Assembly: GCA_000583135.1 (NCBI GenBank) | Contig: JFBG01000056.1 | Span: 1 to 52,931 of the forward strand | DNA from: Thioalkalivibrio sp. HK1 | GTDB lineage: Bacteria; Pseudomonadota; Gammaproteobacteria; HK1 | Direction: 5' to 3' | Length of the DNA: 52,931 bases | Shown here: piece by piece, positions 1 to 9,132 of the stretch | Position numbering within the stretch: position 1 is the first letter of the stretch | How the letters are laid out: the number at the start of each line of letters is the position of its first letter | Position numbers and translations under genes: made by a program | The notes under the pieces: generated by a model | Databases searched by the model: none | What the model was told of the DNA's origin: nothing | What the model saw: the letters and a program-made list of their open reading frames with translations, nothing else

Positions 1-2681
1 TTCATCGAAAATTCGCTTCGCTTTTTCTCCCCCCCCCCCCCCGTTTCTGACAGTTTGCGTACATCCAATACAGCCAAGGAGGGAAGACGAGAAACGGTGA
101 TGCAAGCTCTACCCTGCTGCTGACGGCTTCCCTTCCACCAAAATGAAATCAAACCGAGAATGGTATTCATCCATAAAACAAGCGGTATTTCCCACCTCGT
201 ATCTTTACAAATAAAACTTGGCCACGCCCGGCCCCCGATAGTCTTTACCGGCGTCAGGCAACTTGCCAAGGATTGAGAATTGAGCCGGAAGTCACGGTTT
301 AAATGTAAGCAAGAAGCAGTAGCCCATATATTTGCCGCTTTCTCTTGATATCCCGGTCGAATTCTTCCTTGACTATCCGGCAGCACGACGAATTGTCTTT
401 CTCGAGTTGCATCATGCGACCATAAAGTCGGATATGTCGGGGTTCTCCCCTTATCGATCGGAACGATATCGAAAGGCCCGAGGACTTTTTCCGTATATTT
501 GTTTTTACCTGATATTTCTCGATCAACAGGCCCTCGTTCACCCAAAGATCCGAGGTCCACGATCGGGATTTCGATTTCCTCCAATAATCGAGGCAACGAT
601 AATAATCCGCGATAGATCCCGCCGGCTGTTTTGGCAACCCCGTCATCGGCGATCCCGGAAAGTCCTCCTTGTTCAATATCTCCCTTTATATACGAACCAT
701 TCATCACCGCTCCATCGCTTCTGTCGGAGGAAATCTTCCCGATAGAGCGAGCCATCACCACCGCTTCGAGCACGGATTGCGGACGAGTTTTGAGATTGAC
801 AAAGGTCGTATCAGTTGTCGGTATTTTTTCCTTTTTACGGGTTGCGATGATCAAAACCTCAGCCATTCCCGTATCGAAAGAAAAGGCTCGGCTCGTGCTC
901 CCATGAGAGGCAATGCTGACAACGATGATATCTCGATAGTGCTTGGAGAGAAAATCGCGGACTTTTTTCCAGCCTGCTCCCGATACAAAAGTCGCCGAGA
1001 GAACGAAAGCGATAGTACCCCCGGGCTTGATTTTCGCATGAGCGATATCGATGAAATTGGATGCAAGCCCCGCCCTTCCATCCCCGACCATTCCTTTTCC
1101 TTTGAATTTGCGGAGTTTTTCCGACATCTTGCGTTGCTCTTCCTCGGCCGTACCGAGCCCGGCAAAGGAAGGGATTGGAATATTATGATGTCCCCCTTCA
1201 TGATTCGTCGGACGGGTAAAGGGCGGGTTCATGATGACAATATCGAAACTTCCATGCGGGATGTTCAGGGTTTCGGCACCCGCACCCTTTTCGCTTCCCC
1301 GGACGCGATCTTGTCCCGTTCCGAACAAGTCTCTTGCCGATTGATCTTCTATCAGATCGAGCGCCCCGATCGCCACGTCGCGCCCGGAGCCATCGGGTGC
1401 CTCTCCATATTCGAAAGTAACGATGGAAGTATTGTCAAAAGGCACTTCCGGTTGTACGCTGGAAAGAACGGATGCGGTAAGATGCGTCGCCGCTGGCAGA
1501 ATATCTCCGCCGACGAGAACATCCTCCATCATTTTTATATGTAATGCCTTGCCATCGCCTCCCCGGTGCCGATGACGAGAGGCGATAGAGGCATAAGCGG
1601 CGTTCAACAAAGCCCCGGTTCCGCAAGCGAAATCCCCTATCCGCAATCGTCCGATGGCATCGGCATCGGACCAATTCACATCGAGCCGCCCGATGGCAAT
1701 TTCCGCAAGCAGGCGAGCCGACTCCGGTAGCGTATAGAAGGATGCCAAGAATTTTCGATCGGTGATCAGGCGCTGAAACAGCCGTCCGTGCAGATCATGC
1801 TGCGTGGTCGCACCCAGATCGTCCAACTCTCCGGCAACGCGGGCAAGGCGATCCAAAATCCTTTGCGCGGTTCCGTTCGGGATCGGCTTTAGCAGCGACG
1901 CTGCGGTTTTGAATATGGGGATGTAATTGATATTTCGGTAAATATGGTGCCATGTTTTCAATATTTCGCTTTTTGATAGTTTATGATTTTCGTTCCGATG
2001 CTCGTCCAGTGTCTTGACTTCATGCGTCCCCGCTATCTTTGTGTGGAAGAAAAGAGCGTTGGCGATGATCGACATCGCCATCCCTCGCGTTTGCCGGCTA
2101 TCTTTTTGGTGCAATTCGCCGGAAATGGCAAAGAGGATCTCCGGGGCGGTTTGTCCTTTATCTTCCAAAATTTGTGCCGCTTGCTCGATACCGAGATTCA
2201 GGATTCTTTCGCCTTCTCGAAGTTGGTTTTCGGATAGCGATACGAGTTCGATGGTACTCGTCAAATCGTCGATGTCGACCGAGAACCAGCCTTCATCCGG
2301 CCATCTTTCGGCATTCGCAGACCAGACGCATAAGCGAAAAGACGCATTCTCGATTGCCTGACGTATGTCCGTCGCCTTTCTTATATCACCGGGGACGCAT
2401 AAAGCGACGGATTGTTCGATAGCCCTTCCATCTTGTTCGAGGGTATTTCCGATCCGGTTGAAGGCATCGTCTTCGACCGTACGGGCGGGATCGAATTCCG
2501 TTTCCACAACCACGGGGATACCGCTAGGAGTGTTGACTACAAGGTCAGGACGTGCACCTGCGCTTTGCTCGAAAATCCCTGTTTCTTCGGCAAAAATCTG
2601 CCCGTTCCAGTTGGGATTTCTGGCTACGAGTGCGTCTTTCAATCGCTCGTTGAAGATAATTTCTATTTTCCGTCCGGACAT
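1..2681 (-). CDS. N6-adenine DNA methylase with nuclease-like N-terminus (type IIG/ISP-like), 5' part only
   Basis: The frame is open from the ATG to the left edge (893 codons), so the 3' end is missing. The ATG at 2681 has AGGAG at good spacing; an in-frame ATG at 2687 would sit on that site. Motif I DFACGTGALL lies near residues 349-358 and motif IV NPPF at 485-488. These are the SAM-binding and catalytic motifs of N6-adenine methylases of type I, IIG and ISP enzymes. Residues 45-62 (PD, then E-T-E 14 residues later) resemble a PD-(D/E)xK nuclease core with the lysine replaced by glutamate; nuclease activity is inferred only. Just after the visible LDVRKLSE the frame runs into 14 G (29-42). 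Past the tract the frame as given reads EKKRSEF, while one extra G would give EKAKRIFDE, which resembles the normal continuation of this family. The gene may therefore be phase-variable, or the homopolymer may be miscounted. It is probably a stand-alone restriction-modification or defence methylase. Confidence 0.82.
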   Translation of the reverse strand, partial: MSGRKIEIIFNERLKDALVARNPNWNGQIFAEETGIFEQSAGARPDLVVNTPSGIPVVVETEFDPARTVEDDAFNRIGNTLEQDGRAIEQSVALCVPGDIRKATDIRQAIENASFRLCVWSANAERWPDEGWFSVDIDDLTSTIELVSLSENQLREGERILNLGIEQAAQILEDKGQTAPEILFAISGELHQKDSRQTRGMAMSIIANALFFHTKIAGTHEVKTLDEHRNENHKLSKSEILKTWHHIYRNINYIPIFKTAASLLKPIPNGTAQRILDRLARVAGELDDLGATTQHDLHGRLFQRLITDRKFLASFYTLPESARLLAEIAIGRLDVNWSDADAIGRLRIGDFACGTGALLNAAYASIASRHRHRGGDGKALHIKMMEDVLVGGDILPAATHLTASVLSSVQPEVPFDNTSIVTFEYGEAPDGSGRDVAIGALDLIEDQSARDLFGTGQDRVRGSEKGAGAETLNIPHGSFDIVIMNPPFTRPTNHEGGHHNIPIPSFAGLGTAEEEQRKMSEKLRKFKGKGMVGDGRAGLASNFIDIAHAKIKPGGTIAFVLSATFVSGAGWKKVRDFLSKHYRDIIVVSIASHGSTSRAFSFDTGMAEVLIIATRKKEKIPTTDTTFVNLKTRPQSVLEAVVMARSIGKISSDRSDGAVMNGSYIKGDIEQGGLSGIADDGVAKTAGGIYRGLLSLPRLLEEIEIPIVDLGSLGERGPVDREISGKNKYTEKVLGPFDIVPIDKGRTPTYPTLWSHDATRERQFVVLPDSQGRIRPGYQEKAANIWATASCLHLNRDFRLNSQSLASCLTPVKTIGGRAWPSFICKDTRWEIPLVLWMNTILGLISFWWKGSRQQQGRACITVSRLPSLAVLDVRKLSETGGGGEKKRSEFSM
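29..42. repeat. Homopolymer of 14 C (14 G on the coding strand) inside the methylase gene
   Basis: An uninterrupted run of 14 C on the plus strand lies within the methylase reading frame. Fourteen leaves the downstream part in a frame that looks wrong, whereas 12 or 15 would restore a family-like continuation. Such tracts slip during replication and are classic contingency loci, but they are also a common sequencing or assembly error. Confidence 0.95.
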
Positions 2682-2813
2682 TGTCATCTCCTATGATTCA
2701 CCGGATACGACCGTTTATGTCTTGGGGTTATGTGTTGAAAGAAAGAGATTTCCGAACTATAGAGGAAATCGTCTTCGATCGGCGTGATTTTTCCCGATGC
2801 TCGTCGTTGTGTG

Positions 2814-4085
2814 TCAGTTGTCGTTTTTCATCAGCAGTTCGATGGTCATGGCCGCGGTCCAAGTGAAATCGGATCCGCCGCAAGGGTTGCCGTCGATCGG
2901 GTCGTAGTACTCGCCGAAGCCGCTTTTTTCAACGAGGCGCAGGCTGTCTCTTTCGATTCGCCGGGCGAGGTCGTGTTCTTCGATGCGGATGAGGCCATTG
3001 CGGATCATGTAGTTGACGATGAGCCAGACCGGGCCTCGCCAGTAGCGGCTGCTCTCGAAGGCGCCGGATGTTGGATCGTGGCTCGGGATGAGATAGTCGC
3101 ATCGATCTCCCAATTCCCGGATTCGATCGGCGATCGACGAGGCCCGAGCCCTTGGCAAGGGGGCGAAGATGGCCAGCAGTCCGGCGATCGAGTCGCTTTC
3201 TATCGGTTGCTCGATGATGCGATCGAAGCAGAGATAGCGTCCCTTCTCTTCGCTCCACAGTCCTTCCATCGCTTTGATCCCGGCGGCGAGTTGCGCCCTC
3301 GATTCCTCGCAGATCCGGTGTTCGCCGAGTCTTTCGGCGAGATCGGCGAGATCTGAGATCGAGCGCAGCAAGATGGCATTGAATCCGGGGTCGACGATGG
3401 CCAAGGGCGAGGCATCGTGGAGCTTTCGATGGTCCCATCGATGCTCTTTGAACAACTGGATCAGCCATAGATAGGCCTCGTATTGCTCCCTCGTCGGCCG
3501 ATGGGATGGATCGGCAAGGCTGGTATCCCGGCGGGTGAAGGGGGTGATCGCTCCCTTTTCGATCCGGGCGAGGGCTTCATCCCAATCGACCGAGTTATCC
3601 CTTCCGGTCTCCCAAGGGTGGATGATGGCGGCCAATCCCGTGCCTTGGGGGTCTCGGCATTCGAAAAACCAACGATGCCAAGCGAACAGTCGGGGGAGAA
3701 GGCGCAAGGTGCGATCGATGACCTGCGCATCGTCGGGGGCGCGCTCGAAAAGACGCCGAACGACGAAGGCGGCGACCGGGGGTTGGGTCAGCCCCGAGGT
3801 CGGCGGGGTGCGCTTGGTATCCCATATTGCCGGGCCGGGGAAGTAGTCATCGCTTTCTCGGTGGAAGACGATATGCGGCACCATGCCGTCTTCCCACTGG
3901 TGGGCGAAGAGGGTTTCGATTTCGGTGAAGGCGCGATCGAGATCGATACGGGCTTGTCCGAGGGCGACCAAGCAGCTATCCCAGTTCCACTGGAAGGGAT
4001 AAAGTCCATGGGTGGGAACCGTATATCCCCCCATATCGTTTCGCTCAAGGATATCGAAGGCGCGGCTCAATAATCGTTCTGACAT
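2814..4085 (-). CDS. MGH1-like glycoside hydrolase (mannosylglycerate/glucosylglycerate hydrolase type)
   Basis: The 423-residue protein has no signal peptide and should be cytoplasmic. It has the (alpha/alpha)6-barrel signatures of the GH63-related MGH family: FQWNWDS near residue 32, HPWETGRDNS at 156-165 and a C-terminal EYYDP...GGSDFTWTAA segment. By family analogy D163 would be the acid and a C-terminal glutamate such as E392 the base. Characterised relatives hydrolyse mannosylglycerate or glucosylglycerate and have about 420-450 residues, matching this length. It is the last gene of the ABC-importer operon, 52 bases after the ATPase, so it probably cleaves the imported glycoside. Other relatives act on trehalose-like or N-glycan sugars, so the substrate is inferred from context only. 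Confidence 0.75.
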   Translation of the reverse strand: MSERLLSRAFDILERNDMGGYTVPTHGLYPFQWNWDSCLVALGQARIDLDRAFTEIETLFAHQWEDGMVPHIVFHRESDDYFPGPAIWDTKRTPPTSGLTQPPVAAFVVRRLFERAPDDAQVIDRTLRLLPRLFAWHRWFFECRDPQGTGLAAIIHPWETGRDNSVDWDEALARIEKGAITPFTRRDTSLADPSHRPTREQYEAYLWLIQLFKEHRWDHRKLHDASPLAIVDPGFNAILLRSISDLADLAERLGEHRICEESRAQLAAGIKAMEGLWSEEKGRYLCFDRIIEQPIESDSIAGLLAIFAPLPRARASSIADRIRELGDRCDYLIPSHDPTSGAFESSRYWRGPVWLIVNYMIRNGLIRIEEHDLARRIERDSLRLVEKSGFGEYYDPIDGNPCGGSDFTWTAAMTIELLMKNDN

Positions 4086-4137
4086 GTCATCTCCTTGGCA
4101 TCGCCCTCGTTATATGAAATCTCGTCGCCCGAAGGGT

Positions 4138-5181
4138 TCAGGCAAGCGCAAGGTCGGTGAGCGGGTCGAACCAGCGAATGCGATCCGGCTGCGGTGCGAA
4201 ATACCGGATATCCCCCGGATTGACCGCATGATCGTTATCGACGGTCGCGCGGAAAGGGCATCCGGCGACATCGCAGGTCAATAGCAGATGCGGCCCCAAG
4301 GGCTCGACGACCTGCACCCGGCCCTCGATTCCCTCATCGGCAAGATGCATGTCCTCGGGGCGGATGGCGAATTCGATGTTCTTGGCATCGACCCGAGGAC
4401 CTTCGAATTCCCGGTTCGCGACCTGCCACCGCCCGTCGCCGATCGGAGTTGCGGGCAGGATATTCATCGGGGGGTTGCCGATGAAACCGGCGACGAAGCG
4501 ATCCGCCGGATAGCGGTAGAGGTGGACGGGGCTATCCGATTGCACGATCTTCCCTCGGTGCATCACCGATATCCGATCCGCCAGGCTCATGGCCTCGATC
4601 TGATCGTGGGTGACATAGATCGCGGTGGTATCGCTTTGGGCGAGCACCCCTTTGAGTTCGGCTCGCATCTCGAGTCGAAGGAGCGCATCCAAGTTCGAAA
4701 GGGGCTCGTCCATCAAGATCACGTCGGGTTCCATCGCCAGCGCCCTGGCCACCGCCACCCGCTGGCGCTGCCCCCCGGAGATCTGGCCCGAATAACGATC
4801 CAGCAGTTGCTCGATATGCATCATCTTGGCCGTGCGATGGACGCGCTCGCGGATGGTTTTTTGCGGCAGTCGGTGCATCTTGAGGCCGAAGCCGATATTG
4901 TCGAAGACCGTCAGGTGGGGAAAGATGGCGTAGTTCTGAAAGACCATGGAGATGCCCCGCTCGCGCGGCGGCAGGTCGTCCACCCTTTTATCCCCGATCC
5001 ATACCTCGCCCTCGGAAGGGCTTTCGAGCCCGGCGATGATCCGCAGCAAGGTGGTCTTGCCGCAGCCCGAGGCGCCGAGCAAAACCATGAACTCGCGATC
5101 GGCGATCGTCAGATCGATGGAGTGCAGGGCTTGGTAATCGCCGAAGCGCTTTGCGATATTGCGAAGCCTGATTTCGGCCAT
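4138..5181 (-). CDS. Sugar ABC importer ATPase (MalK/UgpC type)
   Basis: The 347-residue ATPase energises the neighbouring CUT1-type importer. It shows Walker A (GASGCGKTT), the Q-loop (FQNYAIFPHLTV), signature SGGQRQRVAVA, Walker B (VILMDEPLSNLDALLR) and switch histidine (YVTHDQ). The C-terminal ~110 residues form the regulatory TOBE/OB region found in MalK-like proteins, so activity may be modulated by a regulator. The ATG at 5181 is preceded by a weak purine-rich stretch. It lies 58 bases downstream of the second permease gene and just upstream of the glycosidase gene. MalK-like ATPases are sometimes shared among importers, so it could serve others too. Confidence 0.92.
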   Translation of the reverse strand: MAEIRLRNIAKRFGDYQALHSIDLTIADREFMVLLGASGCGKTTLLRIIAGLESPSEGEVWIGDKRVDDLPPRERGISMVFQNYAIFPHLTVFDNIGFGLKMHRLPQKTIRERVHRTAKMMHIEQLLDRYSGQISGGQRQRVAVARALAMEPDVILMDEPLSNLDALLRLEMRAELKGVLAQSDTTAIYVTHDQIEAMSLADRISVMHRGKIVQSDSPVHLYRYPADRFVAGFIGNPPMNILPATPIGDGRWQVANREFEGPRVDAKNIEFAIRPEDMHLADEGIEGRVQVVEPLGPHLLLTCDVAGCPFRATVDNDHAVNPGDIRYFAPQPDRIRWFDPLTDLALA

Positions 5182-5239
5182 GGTTTGATCCTTGAACGGG
5201 TGGCGGGTATCGAGGGGGGAAGGCTACGAGAGACCCTGA

Positions 5240-6055
5240 TCAGCGGTTGGCGATGCCCCACATCGCAAAGAGATATTTGCGCACCGCGAAGATGAAAACG
5301 AGTGCCGGTACCACCAGGATGAATCCGCCGGCGAATTTCAGGTGAAGGGGCGAGGTGTCGAGGTTTTGCAGCAAGAAGGCGGTCAGCGTCCGGTTTTCGA
5401 TGGTCAGCACGGCGGCGGCGAAGACCTCGTTCCAAGAGATCACGAAGGCGAAGATGGCCGAGGCGGTGATGCCGGGCAGGATCAGCGGCAGCACCACCCG
5501 GCAGAAGGCGCCGAAGCGGGTGCAGCCCAGGGTCCAAGCGGCCTCCTCGAGCTCGATGGGGATGCCGGAAAAAAGCGAGAAGGTGATGAGAACCGCAAAA
5601 GGCAGGGCCAGCATGGTATGGACCAAGCCGAGCCCGAATATCGTATCGTCGATGCCGAGCCTGATAAAGGCGATCGCCATCGGCAAAGCCAGCAGCGGTA
5701 GGGGGAAGGCGCGGGTCAACAGCACCAACAGCCGGAAGGTTTCCTTGCCCGGGAAGTCGAAGCGGGACAAGGCGTAGCCCGCAGGAGCGCCGATGAGGAT
5801 GGATAGCACCATCGTCAGCCCTGCAACCCATATCGAGTTGAACAGGGCGTCGATCATGCCGTCGAAGCCTGCGAAGAAGCGCAGGCTACCGAGATCGAAT
5901 TCCGGCCAGAAGCGCTTGGGGAAGGCGTTGACCGCTTCCGGCGAGGAAAGGGTGTTGATCAGCAGCAGCCCGAGCGGGACCAAAACCCATATCGTCAGCA
6001 GCGCGATCGTCGCTCCGTAAAGGTAGCGCGATGCCAAGCGCATATCGCCGCTCAT
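5240..6055 (-). CDS. Sugar ABC importer permease, MalG/UgpE type
   Basis: The 271-residue inner-membrane protein has about six hydrophobic segments and the EAA loop (ELEEAAWTLGCTRFGAFCRVVLP), which docks on the ATPase. This is the typical MalG arrangement and length. Its ATG overlaps the stop of the first permease gene by four bases (ATGA), indicating translational coupling and a heterodimeric channel. The nearest named families are trehalose, sorbitol and glycerol-phosphate permeases. The substrate cannot be read from the sequence; the adjoining glycosidase suggests a small glycoside or compatible solute. Confidence 0.9.
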   Translation of the reverse strand: MSGDMRLASRYLYGATIALLTIWVLVPLGLLLINTLSSPEAVNAFPKRFWPEFDLGSLRFFAGFDGMIDALFNSIWVAGLTMVLSILIGAPAGYALSRFDFPGKETFRLLVLLTRAFPLPLLALPMAIAFIRLGIDDTIFGLGLVHTMLALPFAVLITFSLFSGIPIELEEAAWTLGCTRFGAFCRVVLPLILPGITASAIFAFVISWNEVFAAAVLTIENRTLTAFLLQNLDTSPLHLKFAGGFILVVPALVFIFAVRKYLFAMWGIANR

Positions 6056-6927
6056 GCTTGCGCTCCTTTGGGGACGCGCAAGATCCGCAAGATGACCAGA
6101 GTGAATGCGACCGAGATGCCCAATATCACCAATGCGATCGCCGCCGCTCCCCCGCTGTCGAGCAGCTCGAATTGATAGGCGTAGGTCTCGCTCATCAGGA
6201 CCGGAAAGAGAGAGCCGCCCAAGGCCACGACCACCGCGAATACCTCGAAGGCGAGGATCACCCGCAACACCAAGGCGGTTTGCAGCGAGGGGCGCAGCAA
6301 GGGCAAGGTCACGCGCAGGAATCGCTGCCAGGGCGAGGCCCCGAAAACGGATGCCGCCTCATGGTATTCCTTCGGGATAAGACCGATCCCGGCCACCAAA
6401 ATGACCAGCATGATCGCGGTGGCGCGCCAGATCTCGGCCAGAGCGATCGCAAGGAATACCATCCCCGGGCTTTGATAGGAGAGCAGCACCGAGGGCGTTT
6501 CTCCGAGCCCCAAGGCCACCAGCATCGAGTTGAGAAATCCGGATTGTTCGAAAATTGCAAGCCAGATGATTCCCGCCGCCAGATCCGAAATCCCCAAGGG
6601 GATGGTCCAGATATAGAGCACGAGATCGCGCCCCTTGCGCATCTTGGTCACCAAGGTGGCCATGAGCAGCGCAAGAGCCAGCTGTACCGGCACCACCGCC
6701 AAGGCGAGAAGGAGGGTGTTCTTGAGGGCGATCGGAAACTTCCAATGGCTCGCCACTTGCGCGAAGTGGCCCAAGGAAAAAACGCCGTCGACCACGAAGG
6801 CTTGCTTGGCCACCATGACGAAGGGGGCGAGGAAGAACACCCCCAAGAAGACGGTGACCGGCAGGATCAACAACCAAGGCAGGAGGTGGGGGCGCATCGG
6901 ATCGAGAAGTGGCGATCGACGGTTCAT
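6052..6927 (-). CDS. Sugar ABC importer permease, MalF/UgpA type
   Basis: This 291-residue membrane protein has about six transmembrane helices and the EAA loop (YHEAASVFGASPWQRFLRVTLP). It is the first permease of the importer. I placed the start at the ATG at 6927; the open frame extends to a TTG at 6951 that would add MPHERSLR. No strong ribosome site precedes either start, consistent with coupling to the binding-protein transcript upstream. The downstream end overlaps the second permease gene. Substrate as for the whole operon: a sugar or glycosylated solute, inferred. Confidence 0.88.
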   Translation of the reverse strand: MNRRSPLLDPMRPHLLPWLLILPVTVFLGVFFLAPFVMVAKQAFVVDGVFSLGHFAQVASHWKFPIALKNTLLLALAVVPVQLALALLMATLVTKMRKGRDLVLYIWTIPLGISDLAAGIIWLAIFEQSGFLNSMLVALGLGETPSVLLSYQSPGMVFLAIALAEIWRATAIMLVILVAGIGLIPKEYHEAASVFGASPWQRFLRVTLPLLRPSLQTALVLRVILAFEVFAVVVALGGSLFPVLMSETYAYQFELLDSGGAAAIALVILGISVAFTLVILRILRVPKGAQA

Positions 6928-7078
6928 GCGCAACGAGCGTTCGTGCGGCAAGCGTCGGCACCCTTATTCACGCCCTTATGTGTCGAAGCGCATCGTCGAA
7001 GCCGAATGAGCAGGGGTTCGGGCATCGCATCGCTTTTCGAACGAGGATCCGATATCGATATCGAATAGGCGAAGGGAA

Positions 7079-7108
7079 CCCGGGGCATGCACCATCGCAC
7101 GCCCCGGG
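7079..7108 (-). other. Stem-loop between the binding-protein and permease genes
   Basis: CCCGGGGC and GCCCCGGG can pair as a perfect 8-bp GC stem around a 14-base loop, about 30 bases after the binding-protein stop codon. No T-run follows, so full termination is unlikely. Hairpins at this place in ABC importer operons commonly protect the upstream mRNA or attenuate read-through, giving more binding protein than permease. Confidence 0.55.
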
Positions 7109-7137
7109 GTGGCTTCGCGATGCTTGATCGATCTCGT

Positions 7138-8406
7138 TTATTCGACCGGGCAAGCACCCTCGGAGGGGGCGTCGGGCGCCCAACAAGGAGCGCCGGTTTC
7201 TTCCATGATCGCGCTCAAGACCTTCTTTTGATCGTCGAGGACGGCGCGGATATCCTGCCCGTTGAGGACGATGCGCTCGAAGGCGTCGACGAAGACGCGA
7301 TTGAAATCGCCGCCCTTGTTGCCCAATCCCGCAGGCAGCAAGCCGGGGTTGGCGTCTTCGGAGGCGCTCATGATGGCCACGGCATCGCCCGCGGCCTGCA
7401 CCGCCGGGGGTAGATCCGAGGGCAGATTCACATCGACCACCGGAAAGAAGTTGGTTGCCCGCAGGGTTTTGACTTGGGTCTCGGGGTCGAGCATATAGGC
7501 CACGACCTTTTTCGCCGCCGCCATGTCGGACGCGGTGCGAGGGATGGCGACGCCCGCCAGCACCGGCATGAAGCCCCGACCCTCGGGGCCGGCGGGAGCG
7601 GGGAAGGCCACGAAATCGTTCGGCCGCTCGTTGAAGGCGTTGGCCAGCCTCGAGGTGTGGTCGAAGGCGATCCAGACCTCTTCGCTCAAAAGCTGCTCTT
7701 GCAAGAAGGAGTAGCCGGTGGAGGCGGGGTTGGTGACGGCCCACAGTTCCCGGAATTTCTCCCAAGCCATGACCGCCTTGTCCGAGGCGAAGGTGCGGAC
7801 CACGCCGTCGGTATAGGAGGGATAGAGATAGCCTTGGAAGAAGCGATGCTTGAGTCCTTTGGGTCCGGCGGGGAAGCCGAATTTGGCGCCGCCGGTCGCC
7901 TGCATGACATTGGCGGCCCACTCGATCAACTGATCGTAGCTAAGGGCGTTGATATCCGCTCCCGAGGGCAAGTGCTCCAAGGCCTTGCGATTGGCGGCCA
8001 TGATATAGCTGGCTTGCATCCAAGGAATGTATTGCATCTTTTGCGTGCCCAGTCGGGCGAGTTGGTTGAAGGTGGCGCTCTTGGCTTCGAGCCCCAGATC
8101 GTCGAGATCGACCAAGTCTCGGGTGTCCATCGCCGCGAAATCGCCATGCAAGGCGCCCAAAACCCCGATGCTGCCCGATCCGGCGGCGAGTTCGGCTTGC
8201 AGGCGGGTCAACCACGGACCGCCATCGTTGGGTTGGTAGTCGACAGCGACATCGGCGCCGGAAAGAACCTGATCGCGCATCGCCTGCGCCTCTTCCACCG
8301 GCTTGGCTTGGGTGGACCAGAACAGTACCTGGGAGTGGGATGCGCTTGCAGCGATCAGAAAAGCCAAGCCCGAAAGGGCGGCCGAGAGTTGCTTGTTGAT
8401 GGTCAT
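7138..8406 (-). CDS. Extracellular solute-binding protein of the sugar ABC importer (family 1)
   Basis: The 422-residue precursor begins with a signal peptide (hydrophobic stretch ~10-24 ending ASASHS) and is a periplasmic receptor. Features of family 1 binding proteins include the early phosphate-loop-free lobe, AWEKFRELW and the C-terminal region with the NPGLLPAGLGNKGGDF segment. It is the promoter-proximal gene of a five-gene operon (receptor, permease, permease, ATPase, glycosidase). The ATG at 8406 follows GGAG at about nine bases. A sigma70-like promoter lies ~230 bases upstream. The ligand is probably a sugar or glycosylglycerate-type osmolyte, inferred from the glycosidase. Confidence 0.9.
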   Translation of the reverse strand: MTINKQLSAALSGLAFLIAASASHSQVLFWSTQAKPVEEAQAMRDQVLSGADVAVDYQPNDGGPWLTRLQAELAAGSGSIGVLGALHGDFAAMDTRDLVDLDDLGLEAKSATFNQLARLGTQKMQYIPWMQASYIMAANRKALEHLPSGADINALSYDQLIEWAANVMQATGGAKFGFPAGPKGLKHRFFQGYLYPSYTDGVVRTFASDKAVMAWEKFRELWAVTNPASTGYSFLQEQLLSEEVWIAFDHTSRLANAFNERPNDFVAFPAPAGPEGRGFMPVLAGVAIPRTASDMAAAKKVVAYMLDPETQVKTLRATNFFPVVDVNLPSDLPPAVQAAGDAVAIMSASEDANPGLLPAGLGNKGGDFNRVFVDAFERIVLNGQDIRAVLDDQKKVLSAIMEETGAPCWAPDAPSEGACPVE

Positions 8407-8639
8407 GATATTGACTCCGTGGAGAAAGCCGCATCGGAAGCGGATAGGAATTTTCAGGTATCGAAGCGCATTCGAGTCGGCAAATCAACGAGGCTCGAAG
8501 CGTGTCTTGTCGGCACCGTCTTGCGGGCATCGATGAGAAGAAAAAAGACTCGTCGAGCGTCGCCGAAGGCTTGAAGGTTTGAGGTATCGACCAAGATTAG
8601 GGTGTCGTGAAAGCGAGATCGCTTCACGATAGGGCTTTG

Positions 8640-8669
8640 ATTATACGGGCCGAGCCTTGGATATTGCAA
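8640..8669 (-). promoter_or_regulatory. Predicted sigma70 promoter of the ABC importer operon
   Basis: Read on the minus strand, TTGCAA (-35, four of six matches) is followed after 18 bases by a perfect TATAAT (-10). Initiation here would give a leader of roughly 225 bases before the binding-protein start at 8406. It is the only perfect -10 hexamer I noticed in this spacer. Confidence 0.5.
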
Positions 8670-9132
8670 CATCCCCCCTCCCCTTCCCCTGACCCGGTGA
8701 AAGGGATATCTTGAAACTCGTCATTTTCCATTCCGATCGATCGCAAAGCCTTTCGCCCAAGAGGAAAAACGATGGTGAGCCATCGAGGGATATGGAAAAG
8801 GAGGTGTCCCTTGTTTTTCTCGCAGAGCGTCTTTCAAAGATCGAATGCCGGATCGCGTTTGATTGACATTGATCATAGTTCGGATAGGATTAGTCTCACT
8901 GAATAAGTGTCGATGCCCCGAAGATCGACGATGCGGGATCGGCGATGCGTCGAATGCCTTGAACCCTCGAATCATTATCGCATCGACGCTTTATCAATAT
9001 CATCCTTCGAACTTTATTTCCGATGATATGCCGATCGATAAAACGCCGGGGCCTTATATAGGCATCGATGAACAAGATCGATATAAAGATATTGTTAGAT
9101 ATAAAAGGAAAGAATGCGCTCCATTTCGAATA
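8670..9132. other. Spacer between importer promoter and rfbA, no gene recognised
   Basis: No convincing coding region is present. The part nearest rfbA (about 8980-9130) is AT-richer than its surroundings and full of short GAT-containing words. A plus-strand TTGACA (8863) with TAGGAT 16 bases later resembles a promoter, but no gene lies downstream on that strand. No hairpin with a T-run is visible after rfbA. Confidence 0.5.
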
